DNA from: Powellomyces hirtus
Taxonomy: Eukaryota > Chytridiomycota > Chytridiomycetes > Spizellomycetales > Powellomycetaceae
Direction of reading: 5' to 3'
Assembly: GCA_025526995.1 (NCBI GenBank)
Contig: JAHLKG010000003.1
Span: 620,001-684,000, forward strand
Length of the DNA stretch: 64,000 nt
The number at the start of each line of letters is the position of its first letter. Position 1 is the stretch's first letter. Both the position numbers and the translations under genes were made by a program. The notes under the pieces are model-generated. The model worked only from the letters and a program-made list of their open reading frames with translations, was not told the DNA's origin and searched no databases. Of the stretch, positions 23,908 through 35,304 are shown one piece after another.

Positions 23908-25468
23908 TTAACCGCCAAAAAAGAGCCGGAGCTCTTTACTCGCCGACTCTCTACTCCTCGAAAAATAAATACAGTGCAGATCCGCGAGCGGCGGCCGCGA
24001 GTTCTCCAACAACAGCAGCGCATTGGTTTCCGTTCCTTCCAGCTCGGCGGCGATGCATCGGTCTGAAAAAAGATGAAGTCGTGAGGCCCCAGCACACAGC
24101 TTTACATCTCCTTCTCAATTTTAGTTTGACTTTGTGGAGTTTCATACCTTTTTGCTTGACCAGCCGCAAAACATCAGTGTCCGTGATATGTCCAAACAGC
24201 AGCGGCACGTCGCTCTCACTGTAGGCGCGTTCGCGGATTTGGACAATCGTGATGTGGCCGCGTAGTCGCCGCAGCATCTCGGCTGTTGTGGAAGGTGTGG
24301 TGAAGGATAGGAGAATCATGCTCTACCCAGGCGCCATCAGCAGTGGAATTGACGTAGAGCTGCGGAAAAGGCGTTCGCTTTGCTTACCCCATTCTTGGAC
24401 CGCGGGAGAGCGCCTAATGTATGCGGCACGACGTTGGGGGCGTCCCAGTCGGGCGTGACTGTGTCGGGCGGCGGGGCGGGGTACGTTGTTGGGTCCTGCG
24501 AAGAAATCAAGGAATCAGACCACAATTCCTAAAAAACGAGGTCAAAGGTGGTCAGGGATACCAGCTGCGGCTCCAACGCCCAATTATCGCCTTTTGTCGC
24601 ACTGAAATCGTAAATGTTGCTCCACTCATTCAAGAGCACAGGCAACTTTGTCGCTGCAAATTGGTCTACGGATGGGACGGAACCAAGCAGTAGCATCAGA
24701 CTCTGAAGACATGTGCGATCACACTCTTTTGACATGGCTCCTTACCTACCCGCAAGCCCCGCGTAGACGTACCGAAAACAACTGAAGCGGACGTGCCGCG
24801 AGGTCTCGATGACGGGCTGGGTTGCTGCGTAGAGTGAGATGTGGAGCGCGCGAGCGTCGCGGACTCTGCAGATTGTGCAGATATGAGCCAGCGCGCTTTT
24901 TTTCGACACGGTTGGTGGGGAAAGTGCATACCTGAATTGCCGTGATGCGACTACGAATGTGCATTCCTCGGCGTCCCTGATGAAAACGCTGCCGTCGCAT
25001 GGAGCGATGAAGATGAAGCAGCGTTTGACGCAGTCGATTGTGACTTGGGCGGTGGGTGTGAGGATGAAGATGTTGCTATCCTAAGCGTCAAGACTTTGGG
25101 TTTAGATAACATTTCATTCTGCCAATGGGGCATCCCAAATCACGCGCGCAACTCACTTCACAATCTTCAATCGTGAACGGCGTATCCGATGTGATCTGCC
25201 CGGGCGCCTTCGCGACCGTCTTGCCCTGCAGCTTGGCAAACGTGCATTCCTCCGGATTGTATTTCGGGCGTACCAGTGGCGATTTCGGTGGTTGCGCGTG
25301 GGTGGGTGTGGGTGCTGTGATGATTATCTCGGGGTTGGGTGTTGTGGACGCTGGTGGAGGATGTTTTGGCTTTTTCTGTTTTTTGGGCTTTGGGTTTGGT
25401 GGTGCATTTTGACTGGGAGCAACACGGAAGACGACTTTGAGTCGTTGGAAGAGACTCTTGAAACCCAT
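23908..25468 (-). CDS. RP2: RP2-like TBCC-domain protein (putative ARL3 GTPase-activating protein)
   Basis: Human RP2 is the GAP for ARL3 and helps deliver lipidated cargo to cilia. Seven exons (25468-25157, 25080-24932, 24865-24746, 24700-24562, 24495-24388, 24322-24148, 24062-23908) give 385 residues. Residues ~1-75 are basic and Pro-rich. The TBCC beta-helix follows: TPFTIEDCE, FILTPTAQVTIDCVKRCFIF, APCDGSVFIRDAEECTFVVA, then SRQFRVRDARALHISLYAAT and QPVIETS. The QFR segment covers the region of the GAP glutamine and arginine in RP2/TBCC proteins. WSNIYDFSATKGDNWALEPQ matches the RP2 C-terminal end of the domain. The last ~125 residues replace the NDK-like part of human RP2 and are weakly conserved. 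Gly2 could be N-myristoylated, but the Cys3 of human RP2 is absent. Its presence fits a flagellated organism. Confidence 0.9.
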
Positions 25469-25723
25469 TGCTGGGGGGGGGGGGGGGAGCATGGGCGGAA
25501 GATGAGCCTCCTCTCTTTTCCGACATCAATGCGAGGCACGGGCGACGCGTCAACTGGGAAACCCGTCAATTTCGAGCGTGAAATGCTGACTCACTCACGA
25601 TTGACAGCAAACGTCGTGCGATCCTCCGTGCGCTCGAGAGCTCTGGACCTGTCAATCTACCAAAGCAAATCCGAAAGAGGAGCGGAAGAGAACATTGCAT
25701 ACAACACACATCCCCACGCCAAG
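25469..25723. promoter_or_regulatory. Short bidirectional promoter RP2 / CSN5
   Basis: Only 255 bp separate the two ATGs, so the promoters must overlap. A run of 15 G (15 C on the RP2 sense strand) at 25473-25487 ends four nt from the RP2 start codon. Confidence 0.6.
25473..25487. repeat. Homopolymer of 15 G, directly upstream of the RP2 ATG
   Basis: On the sense strand this is C15 followed by four bases (AGCA) and then the start codon, so it is almost certainly in the 5' leader. Confidence 0.9.
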
Positions 25724-27324
25724 ATGGACGCCCTGAACGCTCAGAAGGTGTGTTGAGTTTGCACATGCTTCTGAGCTCAACGTAACCAACCTCAACCACC
25801 AATGATCTCTCTCCAGCGCTGGGAAATGGAAAACGACATTGTCAGTTCACAGGACACCATATACCACTACAACAACGCAGAGCAGAAAAAGACCGTGGAT
25901 GGAAAACCATGGCTGAAAAAGTACGGAAGAGCACTGTGGCACACAACCACCCGAGTTTCTCTCTCTGACTCATAGTCTTTCTCCGCCCCCAGCCCGCATT
26001 ACTTTAACAAAGTCAAGATATCCGCCGTGGCGCTGATCAAAATGGTAACATCAGCCAGCTACCTATGGATTGATTTCAATGTGCAGTGGGTGCTTATGTG
26101 TGTTTCCATAGGTCATGCACGCGAGATCGGGCGGCGACATTGAAGTGATGGGTCTGATGCAGGGCAAGATCTTTGACGATACGATGGTTGTTATGGATGC
26201 GTTTGCGTTGCCGGTAGAGGGAACGGAGACCAGGGTTAATGCTGCATCGGAAGGGTATGAGTATATGGTGGATTATACTGACAAGAGCAAGGAGGTGAAG
26301 TAAAGGGGAGCTTGTGACGAGGTCGAGTTTGTGCAGAGGTATTGACGTCTTATTCATATGCACGACTGCTCAGGTTGGACGATTGGAAAACGTTCTTGGC
26401 TGGTATCACAGCCATCCCGGGTACGGCTGCTGGCTGTCTGGAATTGACGTCAGCACTCAGATGCTGAATCAGAAGTTCCAGGAGCCGTGGGTAGCGGTGG
26501 TGGTGAGAATGACATTTATGCAAGATTGGAGATGTCGCGAGGTTACCGGTTTCTTCTTTTCTGATCGGCTTTTTTTTTGAATCCACAGATTGATCCCAAC
26601 CGAACGATATCCGCGGGAAAAGTTGAGATTGGAGCGTTTCGAACGTATCCGGAGGTAAGAGATGTGGATTCTTCCATTGGCATGTGTTGCATGCATAACT
26701 GTTAGCAATGTACCTTACCGAGATACTGCGTTGCCGTCAGGGTTACAAAGCGCCGGACGAGGGTCCTTCAGAGTATCAAACGATCCCACTGAACAAAATT
26801 GAGGACTTTGGTGTCCACGCAAAACAATACTATCAGCTTGACATCAGTTACTTCAAATCCGAGCTGGACACGAAGCTTTTGGAGATGCTGTGGCACAAGT
26901 ACTGGGTTAACACGCTTTCCTCTTCCCCACTCATAACCGTAAGGACTGATTACCTGGACGCAAACGCTGTTTCCGTCGGCTCACCTTATATATCCTTGTC
27001 TTTGCAGAACCGGGAATATACTGCTAGGCAGATTTTGGACCTTGCTGACAAGATTGAGCATGCTGACACGTCCTTGAGCCAAAGCACGCGAGCTGCGTCG
27101 TTTGCGGACAAGAAGAAGGGAGATGACTCGGCAGTAACCAAAGTCGCCAAGGACAGGTAAGTAGAGGAGAGAGATCACGCGCCAGTGGGTCGTTCCTTCG
27201 TCTCATATTCCGATTGCGATGCGTTTCACCTTTGCACAGTTCCAAGATCACAGTGGAAGCCGCGCACGGCCTGATGGCCCAGGTCTTGAAAGATATCCTG
27301 TTCAACCGACCACTGATGTCATGA
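25724..27324 (+). CDS. CSN5: COP9 signalosome subunit 5 (CSN5/JAB1), deneddylase
   Basis: JAMM metalloprotease that removes NEDD8 from cullins as part of the COP9 signalosome. Nine exons: 25724-25747 (24 nt), 25817-25920, 25993-26044, 26112-26294, 26374-26502, 26589-26654, 26741-26938, 27008-27156, 27240-27324; 329 residues, close to the usual ~335. The MPN domain shows the family hallmarks [17 protein letters not shown] (with the catalytic Glu) and the JAMM core [18 protein letters not shown] with its two His, Ser and Asp. [20 protein letters not shown] and [15 protein letters not shown] are CSN5-specific. All splice junctions are GT-AG and in phase. The catalytic residues are intact, so the enzyme should be active. 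It sits back to back with the RP2-like gene. Confidence 0.97.
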
Positions 27325-27543
27325 TACCCCGTGAATGTGAGATTAGCTGTACCGGCCATAGATTATCATGCTGCGCTGCGCGATGCTGATAAGATAGGTA
27401 GCTAGCTAACTGATTGATTCAGAGGAATGAGGGATTCCATATATGATATATGATGTATATAAACAAAAACATTCACGCATCCGCAATTGATGATAGTGGC
27501 AGCAAGGACTCGAAACATGATACGCATCGGGTTGAAGTCCCTG

Positions 27544-30500
27544 TTAGACCATCCGCGCAGATGGTTGCCCAAACGTCGGTTGTCCCAATACCCGAGGGGT
27601 GCCACTCATGTCGGCATTCATCCTACTTTGAATTTCCGACGGCATCCCTTGCGTTGGTTTCCCATCGAGCTCCTCACTCACTGCCTCCCCCCAAAACGCG
27701 ATCCATCGATTCATCGTCTCCACATTATCCATCTGCGCCCACACCGTCTGTTTCGCGAACCGGATCTCCAACACATTCGCTAGCCGCCCACCACCACGTG
27801 TAGCAGTGCCAGTCGTGCCACCCCCCCGCGCGTACCCCGCCGCCGCCCCACCACCGGACCGGGCCACCGTCCCGCTATCGCTTCCGTCGTCCACCTCGTG
27901 GTCGCCGTCCCCGTGCGAGGCGAGATCGGTGGCGGAGGCCGCTCGCAGAGAACATATCCCGGGCCGAGCGAATAGGATGCCGGTCCCGACGTGGGTGGAC
28001 ACGGGCGTGATGAGTATGAACGAGGGTTCGCTGGAACTGAGGGTGAGGGTGTGCATTTTCCAGCGTGACGTGATGCGCTGAGGATGCTTCAAGGGGAAGC
28101 GGCCGCGGAGGAGTGTCTAGTTTCATGGAATTGAGGATGAATGAATTGCTGATGCATGAGGAATTAGAAGAAGGGAGGAGAGGAGCGCATGTTACTCACC
28201 GCCGACAAAGTACTCGCAAAATCCATGTGCGTCGAACTAAACATCATGGACCTGACCGCATTCAAATCCTCCTCCTCCTTCTTCTGCTGAGCCTTACTCA
28301 TACCCAACGCCTGCAACGCCAACCTAAACAGGTGCCGGCCAATACAACACCAATACGTGACGGCCGCCGCGACAAGAATCACAAACGTGCGGATTCGGAA
28401 CACCGCCATCTGGTCCATCCCGGCCATCCCAAACGTGAGCGCCACCGCGCCCACACTCAGAAAGAGGATGTTATACACGGTGATCCCAATATACCGCGAT
28501 TCGTTGTACTGCGACCACACGCTACGCGTTTGAAAGGCCAATACGGCGAGTCCGACGAGGAGGAGGATGATGTAGGCGACGAGCATCCCGACAACAATGT
28601 GCATGAGAAGCGGATTGTCGGATTGGCAGGTGGTCGAATAGGTGCCCGCGGCGATATTGTCCGTACGCAGCGGAGTCGGTGGCGAGACGGCGCTCCAGAT
28701 TGTCATCAGCACGATGGTGGGTGCGACCAACACCCCGCCGTGCCGGACGAGGGCGGAATCCGGGAACCGGCGGTTCATGAGCATTAGACGGTTATCAAAG
28801 ATCCGGTACACGCGATACAATTTTACCGCTAGACTGCTCTTGATGCGGAGAAGATGAAGAAGATCCGAGTGAGGATCACATAAGGATCCGCCGGTGCGAT
28901 TTAACGTCTTTTGCTTACCAACACGAGGTTTAGTCCTATGGCCAACATCCAGATGTACGCAACACATGTCCGCAACGTCGGCTTCCCCAGATCCAAATAC
29001 ACGGTCGCCAGCACCATCCCCAATCCCACCAAAATAATCCCACAAAACAAAGCCGACACGGACTTTATCACCGTATGTTCTCGACACACCAGCACCGCCG
29101 CCAGACTCGCGACAATGATCCCCAACGCCATCCCACAAATCGCAATTGCCCCAATTCCCAGCCCGCTCTCTGCCCGAACAAACCGCGCGACCAACATGGG
29201 CGAATCGGGCGGGACCTCTGTTGCGCCCCCGTAGAATATCGGGGCGGTCCCGGCTTGGTGATGCACGACCCCGTATTCGTCGCTCGTGGCGACCAACGCG
29301 TAGTCGGCTGACCCGCCCCAATTGAAAATGTTGTAGGTGGAGAGACGGTCGTAGGTTATCGGGTTGAGTTCGACGTGGCCCGTCACACCTTCGAATGAAT
29401 TGGGGATGAAGGTGGAGAGGTTCAAGGGTGGATGCGTCTGCGCCGCTGTGATAAGTGTTGGCAAAAATAAAGATAAGCCAACCTGTAATCTGGGTGCGTA
29501 TGAAACAGGGCCATCTCACTTGGATACCTATCTCCTGTATCGTGTATTGAGCCAGCATGTTGTCAAAGGCGAGGATCATGCCCCGCAGACAGTCGTAGTA
29601 GAACCCAGAGTAGTCGTTGGGAGGTTGTCCGTGCTGATCCGTGAACCTGGAGAAATGCCCCGTGAGTTGATGACGCTGTTGGGTCGCTGAATGTGTGACT
29701 CACTTTTGTACGAATTGTTGGCCCATTTCGCCAGCGAATTCTCGCGGGTAGACGGAGAAGAACCCTATAATCACAGAGGGCAGAACGGTTAGCCAAAGCA
29801 ATCACCGCAGGCAAAGTCATCGACGCACCCGTCACCATCGGCAGAACCTCCGGCCTATTCTCAGCCAAATAATACGGAAAAGCTTTCACCGCCTCCCCAC
29901 CAACCCACACATACGAGCCCCCCACAATCCCCGCGTCGATCGCCTGCATGAACACTGGCACAATCTCATCATACGTGCCACAAAACACAATAATGTGTAC
30001 ACGCGTCGCCCGCACATTTGCCAAAACAAACGAGTAGTCTATCGGTGCATCAATCGAACTCGCTGTGAACCCGGCGCGGATCGAGACTTCGACCCCGAGT
30101 GCTGTGGCGCGTCTCACCGCTGCGTCGGCGACTGACACACACACATACAAAAAAAAGAGGAAGGGTGCGGGGTTAGTGTGGGCAGAGGGTGGGGACGGGG
30201 GCGGTGGGCGTGAAAACGGACTGCAATACCCGCTTGCCCATACACGGTGTTGGACGCGAGAAGCACGACTTTTTTCCATTGCATGGAGGCGACGTAGTTG
30301 AGCATCACTTCACCGGCTTGGTCGTCAGCAGGAATCGTTCGCCAAAAGTTTGGGAATTGCTGGATGGTGGTGTCACAATACGTTCGTCGATTGAGACATA
30401 CCACAAAATGTGAAGGTATATAAAAAAAAGTTCAAAATTCGAAAATGAGTTTGCTGTGCAGCAGGCCACCCGTCCAAGAAGAGTCCGTCATCGTCACATA

Positions 30501-31188
30501 AACCCACCTTCTTGTCAGTAAACCCAGTAGAAGTGGACGCGCCCGAGCATTGAATAATCTTACGCTGCTGCAACACATACGACAGCGTTCCCGAAGATCC
30601 CGAGTTGAACTCGCCAATCACGCCGTGAGTATTATTCTGCAAAGAGAATCGAAACATCCACCCAAACCATTAGCATTGTACTCCCCGCCCATCACAAACT
30701 TAACCCGCCGTGTTCTCCTCTACGTCCCACGTACATCAATGGCCACAAACCCGTCCCTGACGACTGCTGGCATCAGACGTGCTGTATCAAAGAACGTGAT
30801 GCGGAGCGTGGCGCCTGGAAGATGGTTGTCGTTGCTGTTGACGTCGTCTATGAGGAGTTGAAGTGTTTTGACGATGGAGGGCTGGATGGAGGGTACATAG
30901 CAGGATGGGGATTATTGAGCAATCAGAACAAAGGACAAGGTATAACAACGACCCGTGGAATCGACAAAAATGGGCAATGAGGACGGATCAGAGCTAGCGC
31001 TTTGTTTTTACCATCTCGACAGTGTATATGGACAGCGGCAATATGGCATGGAATCGCAATTCGTGCGGTCCAGTCCCGCTCTGCGCACCAGGGAGACACG
31101 CAACAGTCGCAGCCGCGAGCAGCAACATCCGTAGAAACACAGATAGCCGTGGTGGACGACGATGATGTATGGAATGGCGGTTAGCCAT
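27544..31188 (-). CDS. Class C (GABA-B-like) G-protein-coupled receptor with PH-like C-terminal tail
   Basis: Ten exons (31188-31012, 30881-30735, 30636-30508, 30359-30230, 30131-29829, 29764-29704, 29646-29520, 29482-28919, 28838-28200, 28116-27544) join in phase to 949 residues. A signal peptide occupies about residues 14-35 (LSVFLRMLLLAAATVACLPG). A Venus-flytrap ligand domain follows (HELRFHAILPLSIYTVEM, HGVIGEFNSGSSGTLSYVLQ, FPNFWRTIPADDQAGEVMLN, MQWKKVVLLASNTVYG). No cysteine-rich NCD3G linker is seen, so it is GABA-B-like rather than mGluR-like. Seven helices span ~465-740. Residues ~760-920 form a cytosolic tail with PH-domain-like ends (RFPLKHPQRITSRWKMHTLT; NVETMNRWIAFWGEAV) separated by a Gly-rich insert. 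The ligand is unknown. Exon 8's 5' border has an alternative acceptor. Confidence 0.88.
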
Positions 31189-31927
31189 AGTGCTGTGCTG
31201 CCAAAGTATAGGTTGATGGAAAAATAGTATCTGAGTTTCGTTATTATTGGGACACGAGCAACTTCCTCGTTCCTTGTTCGGCTTCCCCCCGAACCCTGTC
31301 AGTTCGGGACGAGCCAAACAATTCGCACCAATTGTGAAAGAGATGCAGACACCCGGTATGCATTCTTCTGGAAACCACGATTCAAGTTCGCGGTGCGTGA
31401 CGGCACCAGACGTGCACACCGGTTTACCGCAGGTTCTTGCTCCGCCTGCTTATGTGAGACGCTGGCACAGTCATGGGCGTGACAAGCCACATTATGACAC
31501 GTTGAACGGTAGTGTGCAAATCTGTTGAATGAATGGAACATGCGTGGCCGTCAGTCTTCGCTGCGTTGATGGTGTGCTTGCTCTGTCTATTTCTCGTCGG
31601 GTGTTTCCAGTCACGATGCGATTTCCCAAAAGCAGCACGACGCACGTGTGTAAAGCTCTAAAAACCTCTGGTTATTGGCCAGCCTTTGGTTGCAGCACAC
31701 CAAAGCAACCCCGCTTTGATCCACACATATTCTCCTTGATCATTATTTTTGTTTGTTTGATATGTTTGAATCAGAACTTTCTTGACATCGAATTGACCGG
31801 AACTAGATGTAGTCTCATCTTGACCGCGCGTCCAAAGCACACTTTGACAGCTTTCCTTGCCTGTTTGCTCTCTGATAAAAAGCACACAATTGAATTGGCA
31901 GGCACCCGCTAGTATCAAGCCTCGAGC
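31189..31927. promoter_or_regulatory. Divergent intergenic region, GPCR / coiled-coil gene
   Basis: 739 bp between divergent starts. No coding feature, repeat or RNA gene is recognised. Confidence 0.5.
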
Positions 31928-33562
31928 ATGCTTGCAATGGATACGATAAACTCCGATCCCGCTCCACAGGAGGCACCGGTGGCCTCAGAACACTTACCCG
32001 AACCATCACCTGACAAACCGCAACCACAGGAAGATGTCGCTGCAAGCGAAGCAGCACCTGAAACGTCAGTCGGTGGTGCCACCGAGACAGCCGCTCAGGT
32101 CATTCATACCAATGTGGAATCGGATGGTAGTGTTAGCGAGGTGAAGAAGGATGAGGCGGCTGACGGTACTAGCGAGGTGAATTCCAAGCCCCCTGTCAAC
32201 CGAAACAGCACCCCAAACCCCAAATCGGCAGGCAAAGATGGCAAAAAGAAGAAGGCCAACAAACCTGACGCCAAGGTGGCGAAACAAGCTGAAACTCCGA
32301 CATGCTCGATGGAAGTATCAGACGCAGCTGTCGCGACTCCAGCAGCCACTTCAGAAGTAGCAGCATCCGCTCCCGAGCCCGAAGCGGCCCCAGCGTCAGC
32401 GGGCAAGCTCTCACAGCCACGTACGTCCAAAACGCCAAGGAACAGGGGGAAAGGAAAGGCTGATCAGGCGCGGACTGCTGATAGCGCAAAAGCAAAGGGT
32501 CCGTCGGCTGGTCCGAGCCCTGCACGGGAAGCTGTGGCGTTAACCCCGGAATCGAAAGCGGAACCAGCCACCCCCAAGAGCGAGCCGTACCGGAATCCTA
32601 ACCGAGTATTGACGGGCGGTGTGGATAAGAAGGTTAGCACTCGTTTGACAGGCTTTGCTGTCAGATAAGTTTGCTCACGCCTTTGATGTTGTCCAGCGTC
32701 TGACGCCAGAAGAACTGGAAGCCAAGATGGCTGACATACGGCTGCGAAACGAACTCCTGATCAAGAAGCAGGAGGTGAGTATTTGTTATTTGGCACTAGT
32801 TGCATATTGCGTAGCCGTGGATCTGTACAAGATCTGCTTCCACTCCAGAATGACCTGCACTGCTTGCTTATTGGAAACTTCTTCATTGATCAGGCCGTGC
32901 AAGCCGACAAAGAGCAGTTCACGCAGCTGGAAGCTGAAGAGCGCGAGAGAAATAAATTGGAGAACGAAAAGCGCCGTGCGGCCGACGCGGAGCGGCGCGC
33001 TGCGGAACGCTCTCGGGCAGCCGAGAACCGCAGAGTGCAGGACAACCTGAGGTAAGCATTCTCTAATCTTTCTGAATCAGAAGACGTTGGCCGGATGTCG
33101 ACCGGCTCACGTGTTTGTGTATATAGGCGCGAAAGAGAAGAGAATGCCACGCGTAAAGCAATAGCCTTCAGCGGCCGCGAATGGGATGCCGGCAAAGACG
33201 AACGAGTCATGCCAAGCTACCACGATCGACGCGATAGCGACCGCGGTTCCTACTCGAATCGACGCCAGAATGACTCGTATCGGGACAACCACGACGGAGA
33301 CCGCGGTGACCCCAATCCTCGCACATCTTACCGTCAAGGAAGTGGAAGTGGTGGGCGCCGATACATGGATCGGGGTGATCAAGCCAATAGAGGGGCCAAC
33401 AATAACTTTGCTACCCCGCAGAGGACCGCTCCCGTGCCTGCCACTACGCCATCCCTTGCCAAGGTAGAACCGACGAAAGTGACATCAAAACAGGACTTAG
33501 CGCCCGTCGCAACATTTAACGCTGTGAAGACAACTTCGTCTCGCAGCTGGGGAGACGTTTAA
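31928..33562 (+). CDS. Coiled-coil protein with Arg-rich tail, CCDC9-like at low confidence
   Basis: Four exons (31928-32632, 32697-32774, 32894-33051, 33127-33562) give 458 residues; a second Met two codons in is an alternative start. The first ~230 residues are Ala/Pro/Glu-rich with Lys clusters (KDGKKKKANKPDAK). A coiled coil follows (RLTPEELEAKMADIRLRNEL, then KQEAVQADKEQFTQLEAEER and a long Glu/Arg/Ala stretch). The tail is rich in Arg, Asp, Gly and Tyr (YHDRRDSDRGSYSNRRQND), as in RNA-binding proteins, and ends TSSRSWGDV. The short helix plus RG/RD-rich tail recalls animal CCDC9, an exon-junction-associated protein, but the match is by pattern only. RNA binding is inferred from composition. 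Confidence 0.75.
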
Positions 33563-34530
33563 GGGAATCTAAACCATAAGTGCGCGCGCGGGGGAGCATC
33601 TTCCCTGCCGCAGTTCATGGCATCGAATTTCTTTTGTCTGCAAGCGTTCCTTAGGCCTCTTCTTGCTGGGGAGCGTTATTTTTGGAAGCGGAACCCTTCC
33701 GGTACCGCCCAAGCGGTTCGACATCCCCGCTAAGCTTCCCCTTGGGACGCATTCCAGAGAGCTCTTTTTTTTTATTACCCGGACATCCCTCATACTTGTC
33801 GTCGTTTCTCTGTGGCTCTTTATGCCTGACTCGCGTCTCCCTTTGTTCTGTGGCTATATCTGTGCCACGCATCCTATACTGTGAATACAAAGCCATTCTT
33901 CTGTTGTCGTTACGAATACCTCGATGACTGCGCGTCGTATCGAGGGCCCTGTGAAGGTAGAAGTCTCACAACAGTCAATTTGGCATACAAGACCAGCGCT
34001 GTCGATGAGATTCCCTTTTTCAACAGAATTCTGTTTCGAAAAGTAACTCTGTGGGTACTTCATACAGCATCTACTTTGATATTGATAAATGCGAAAGCAA
34101 GCCCTACCGTTGTATACGCTACTGTTGGCATAAAATGCCTAGAATATGGGATACGCACGAGTCGCGTTGGATCGTGGATCCAGATTCTGTCTTGTGTCTC
34201 GATAGGGCCGGAACCGATTGGCTTGATGGGAATCTTCTCCTCCGGTTCAGCATTTACAGATCAATAGCGTTCTCGCTCTACTCGAAATAGGTGATCAGAC
34301 CCCTTGGAGGGTTCGCGCTGATCAAGACAGTCACGCTAGCCCTTGAATGCTTCAACGCCGAGCGGAAGGCCCAGTAGTAAAGGAGTTGCCTATACATCTG
34401 CGGGACGGGTGGGACGTCCGGGTCAGCAGCGAGTTGGGAATCAGTTGAACATAACTCTCTCCGTTCCTATGCAATCATACCGCTCGTCAATCATGCTCTG
34501 GTTCTTAACCTTCCCACGTAACTAGCAGTT
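33563..34530. other. Intergenic region without supported genes
   Basis: About 1 kb of 3' flank after the coiled-coil gene. Several frames of 60-130 codons exist but none has a domain, family motif or consistent splice structure. Confidence 0.5.
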
Positions 34531-34534
34531 TGGG

Positions 34535-35190
34535 GTTGATCTTGACTCGGTGTTCTGTAGTGAAGGGTTTGTCATCTTGAGTCTTGAATGTGCAGTGCAA
34601 TTCCCAAGGCTTGTCTCCATATGTGACGATATAGACCCCATTCGCGTTGTGATCAACTTAAGGAGCTGTAATGCTCTTTGCCCACGATAGTAAAGACTTT
34701 GCCCCACAGATTGTGCACAATACGGAAGGGATAGATGTCTTCGCCGGGCAGGTGGGGGAAGGTCAAAGATAAGAGTGCCTCGTGCCTCCGCCATAACTGG
34801 AGCCGCGTAGGGTTTGGAGGTCGCCAGAGTTCCCCAAAACTGTCACTTTCACATTCTTCAATAAGCTCAAGGGCATCAAGTTTTGAATGAGCTACTTCCA
34901 GTGCGTGAGACTCTTCTGGCATCGAAGCGTAGCTAGGCTGGATGTAAATAGAGCAACATAGCGCGCCAGATTTCCCGGGCGAATGGGTCATGTAGTGAGG
35001 CGGAGACAGCTAGTTGATCCATATGTGCTTTCAGAAAAGATGATTTTGACAACCTGCATGCTGGGAGATTGGCCGAAGAGTGTTCGGACGCGTGTCCGAC
35101 GTGTGCAGTGGCGCAGGCGCAGCATCCCCAGACAAGCCCCACTGCACCTCGTCGCGACCCTCCCAAAATTCCCACGCGAACATCACCTTT
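34535..35190 (-). pseudogene. Probable decayed gene, F-box-like start, frame broken twice
   Basis: Protein-like sequence runs through three frames on the minus strand. From about 35080 it reads KAHMDQLAVSASLHDPFARE then IWRAMLLYLHPA, stops at 34933, and continues in another frame as YASMPEESHALEVAHSKLDA and FGELWRPPNPTRLQLWRRHE to YPFRIVHNLWGKVFTIVGKE near 34690. After a further single-base offset it resumes as VDHNANGVYIVTYGDKPWEL, CTFKTQDDKPFTTEHRVKIN and PKLLVTWEG to a stop near 34534. I found no GT-AG introns that repair both breaks. The segment around 34960 (FAREIWRAMLLYLHPA) resembles the start of an F-box. Small sequencing errors rather than true decay are possible. Confidence 0.4.
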
Positions 35191-35304
35191 CATTTCCCAC
35201 ATCTGCTAGCTCCCATTGAGATAGCGGTTATTCTCTCCTAGCGCTACGCCTGCACCGTTCCATTCTTAGCCGGAATTTCACTGGCTACGCATCAGCAACG
35301 CGTT

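Noticed and set aside
28113..28787. 224-codon plus-strand ORF opposite the GPCR
   Set aside because: Antisense to conserved transmembrane helices; no signature of its own.
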